A stretch of DNA of 5,412 bases, taken from assembly GCA_947303825.1 (NCBI GenBank), contig CAMYZK010000193.1:1-5412 (forward strand), given 5' to 3'. The notes below the pieces were generated by a model, which was not told where the DNA came from, did no database searches, and saw only the letters and a program-made list of their open reading frames with translations. Shown in pieces: positions 4,706 through 5,412 of this stretch. This stretch comes from an uncultured Prevotella sp. (GTDB taxonomy: Bacteria > Bacteroidota > Bacteroidia > Bacteroidales > Bacteroidaceae). Each line of letters starts with the position of its first letter. The stretch's first letter is position 1. A program made the position numbers and the translations under genes.

Positions 4706-5412
4706 ATGAAAAAACTCATTACGTGCCTGCTCGTGGCAATGCCGCTCACGATGGCAGCACAAAACCCCATCGTCCGCGACCTGTTCACCGCCGACCCTAC
4801 GGCGCGTGTCTTCAACGACAAAGTTTATCTCTACCCATCGCACGACATCACTCCTCCCGCCGGACAGCGGCAGGACTGGTTCTGCATGGCCGACGATCAC
4901 GTGTTCTCGTCTGCCAACCTGACAGACTGGGAGGACCACGGAGTGATTATCTCGCAGGATAAGGTGCCCTGGGGCAATCCTGCGGGTTATTCCATGTGGG
5001 CCCCCGACTGTGTCAGTAAGAACGGCAAGTACTATTTCTACTTCCCCAACGCACCGAAGGGTGGGCGGGGATTTGCCATCGGCGTTGCCACTGCCGACCG
5101 TCCCGAAGGGCCTTTCGTCCTGGAGCCGGAGCCCATAAAGGGTGTCAGCGGCATAGACCCGTGCGTGCTGGTCGATGACGACGGCCAGAGCTACATCTAC
5201 TGGAGTGGCATGGGCATTCGCGGAGCGAGGCTGAAGGCCAACATGAAAGAGCTGGACGGAGAGCTGCAGGAGGTGAAGATGCCCAAGCGCGAGGGCATGC
5301 CCGAGATGCCTCCCATGAAGGTCGGCGGTCAGACTATGGAAGGACTGCCCGACGGCTTCTACACCGTGACCTGCCAGATGGCTAACGGTGAGGGCAACAA
5401 CACCGGCTACCT
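4706..5412 (+). CDS. Secreted glycoside hydrolase family 43-type five-bladed beta-propeller enzyme (3' truncated by window)
   Basis: The frame is open from the ATG at 4706 to the window edge, giving 235 residues and no stop. MKKLITCLLVAMPLTMAAQ is a signal peptide, probably cut after A18, with Q19 as first mature residue; there is no lipobox, so export to periplasm or beyond is expected. The start of a GH43 catalytic domain follows: FTADPTARVFNDKVYLYPSHD (27-47), with D30 the likely catalytic base, then WFCMADDHVFSSANLTDW (58-75), YSMWAPDCVSKNGKYYFYFP (95-114), and GIDPCVLVDDDGQSYIYW (149-166), with D151 the likely pKa-modulating aspartate. These blade openings match Bacteroidota GH43 enzymes acting on arabinose- or xylose-containing glycans. 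The general acid glutamate cannot be fixed: E212 (TMEGLPDGF) is in a plausible region, but the usual EGPxxxxRxGxYY context is not reached before the edge. Substrate is not deducible. Confidence 0.88.
   Translation, partial: MKKLITCLLVAMPLTMAAQNPIVRDLFTADPTARVFNDKVYLYPSHDITPPAGQRQDWFCMADDHVFSSANLTDWEDHGVIISQDKVPWGNPAGYSMWAPDCVSKNGKYYFYFPNAPKGGRGFAIGVATADRPEGPFVLEPEPIKGVSGIDPCVLVDDDGQSYIYWSGMGIRGARLKANMKELDGELQEVKMPKREGMPEMPPMKVGGQTMEGLPDGFYTVTCQMANGEGNNTGY

Noticed and set aside
4609..4962. + strand frame starting just after the barrel gene (117 codons)
   Set aside because: It overlaps the GH43 coding sequence in a different frame; the GH43 frame has a signal peptide and family motifs, this one has neither.

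Overview
The window looks like chromosome of a Bacteroidota bacterium, most likely Prevotellaceae. Three intergenic regions carry the Bacteroidota -7 promoter box (TAnnTTTG, each inside TTAnnTTTGCAG). Ribosome-binding sites are weak and A-rich. The genes are GC-rich at third codon positions, and the gene set (two-gene Kor ferredoxin oxidoreductase, small outer-membrane barrel, secreted GH43 enzyme) is typical of gut or rumen members of the phylum. Every gene seen is on the + strand.

Layout. Bases 2-166 are the 3' end of a gene whose product ends in a heptad-repeat coiled coil and a short helical tail, like the C-termini of Rpn-type PD-(D/E)XK nuclease/transposase proteins. A long hairpin (184-219) and a well-spaced promoter (288-318) with a 12-bp perfect palindrome at the expected transcription start (324-335) lead into korA (361-2208). 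korA encodes the fused gamma-alpha subunit of 2-oxoglutarate:ferredoxin oxidoreductase; korB (2783-3790) encodes the TPP and [4Fe-4S] beta subunit. A strong rho-independent terminator (3815-3854) closes the unit. Next come a secreted outer-membrane beta-barrel protein (3908-4606) and the 5' part of a secreted GH43-family glycoside hydrolase (4706 to the window end), each preceded by the same TTACCTTTGCAG promoter core.

Main anomaly. korA and korB encode two halves of one enzyme and would be expected to lie almost adjacent, but 574 bp separate them. About 525 bp of this (2239-2763) looks like a compact inserted cassette. It is AT-richer than its neighbours, is bounded by a 10-bp inverted repeat (ACCACAGATT / AATCTGTGGT), has a second nested inverted repeat (TTTGGATTA / TAATCCAAA) hugging the gene, and has flanks built from reiterated CAGATT/AATCTG words. 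Its one gene is a GxxExxY-family PD-(D/E)XK nuclease-like protein, broken by a single in-frame TAG where the family normally has leucine. The reading frame is otherwise intact to a natural stop at 2685, so the lesion is either very recent, a sequencing error, or a decoded stop. The cassette shows no convincing promoter of its own facing korB, so korB is probably transcribed through it from the korA promoter.

How the genes work together. KorA and KorB together form the oxidoreductase interconverting 2-oxoglutarate and succinyl-CoA with ferredoxin as electron carrier, a central step of the incomplete or reductive TCA branch in anaerobic Bacteroidota. The downstream barrel and GH43 genes belong to the cell envelope and glycan use, and have no evident functional link to kor.
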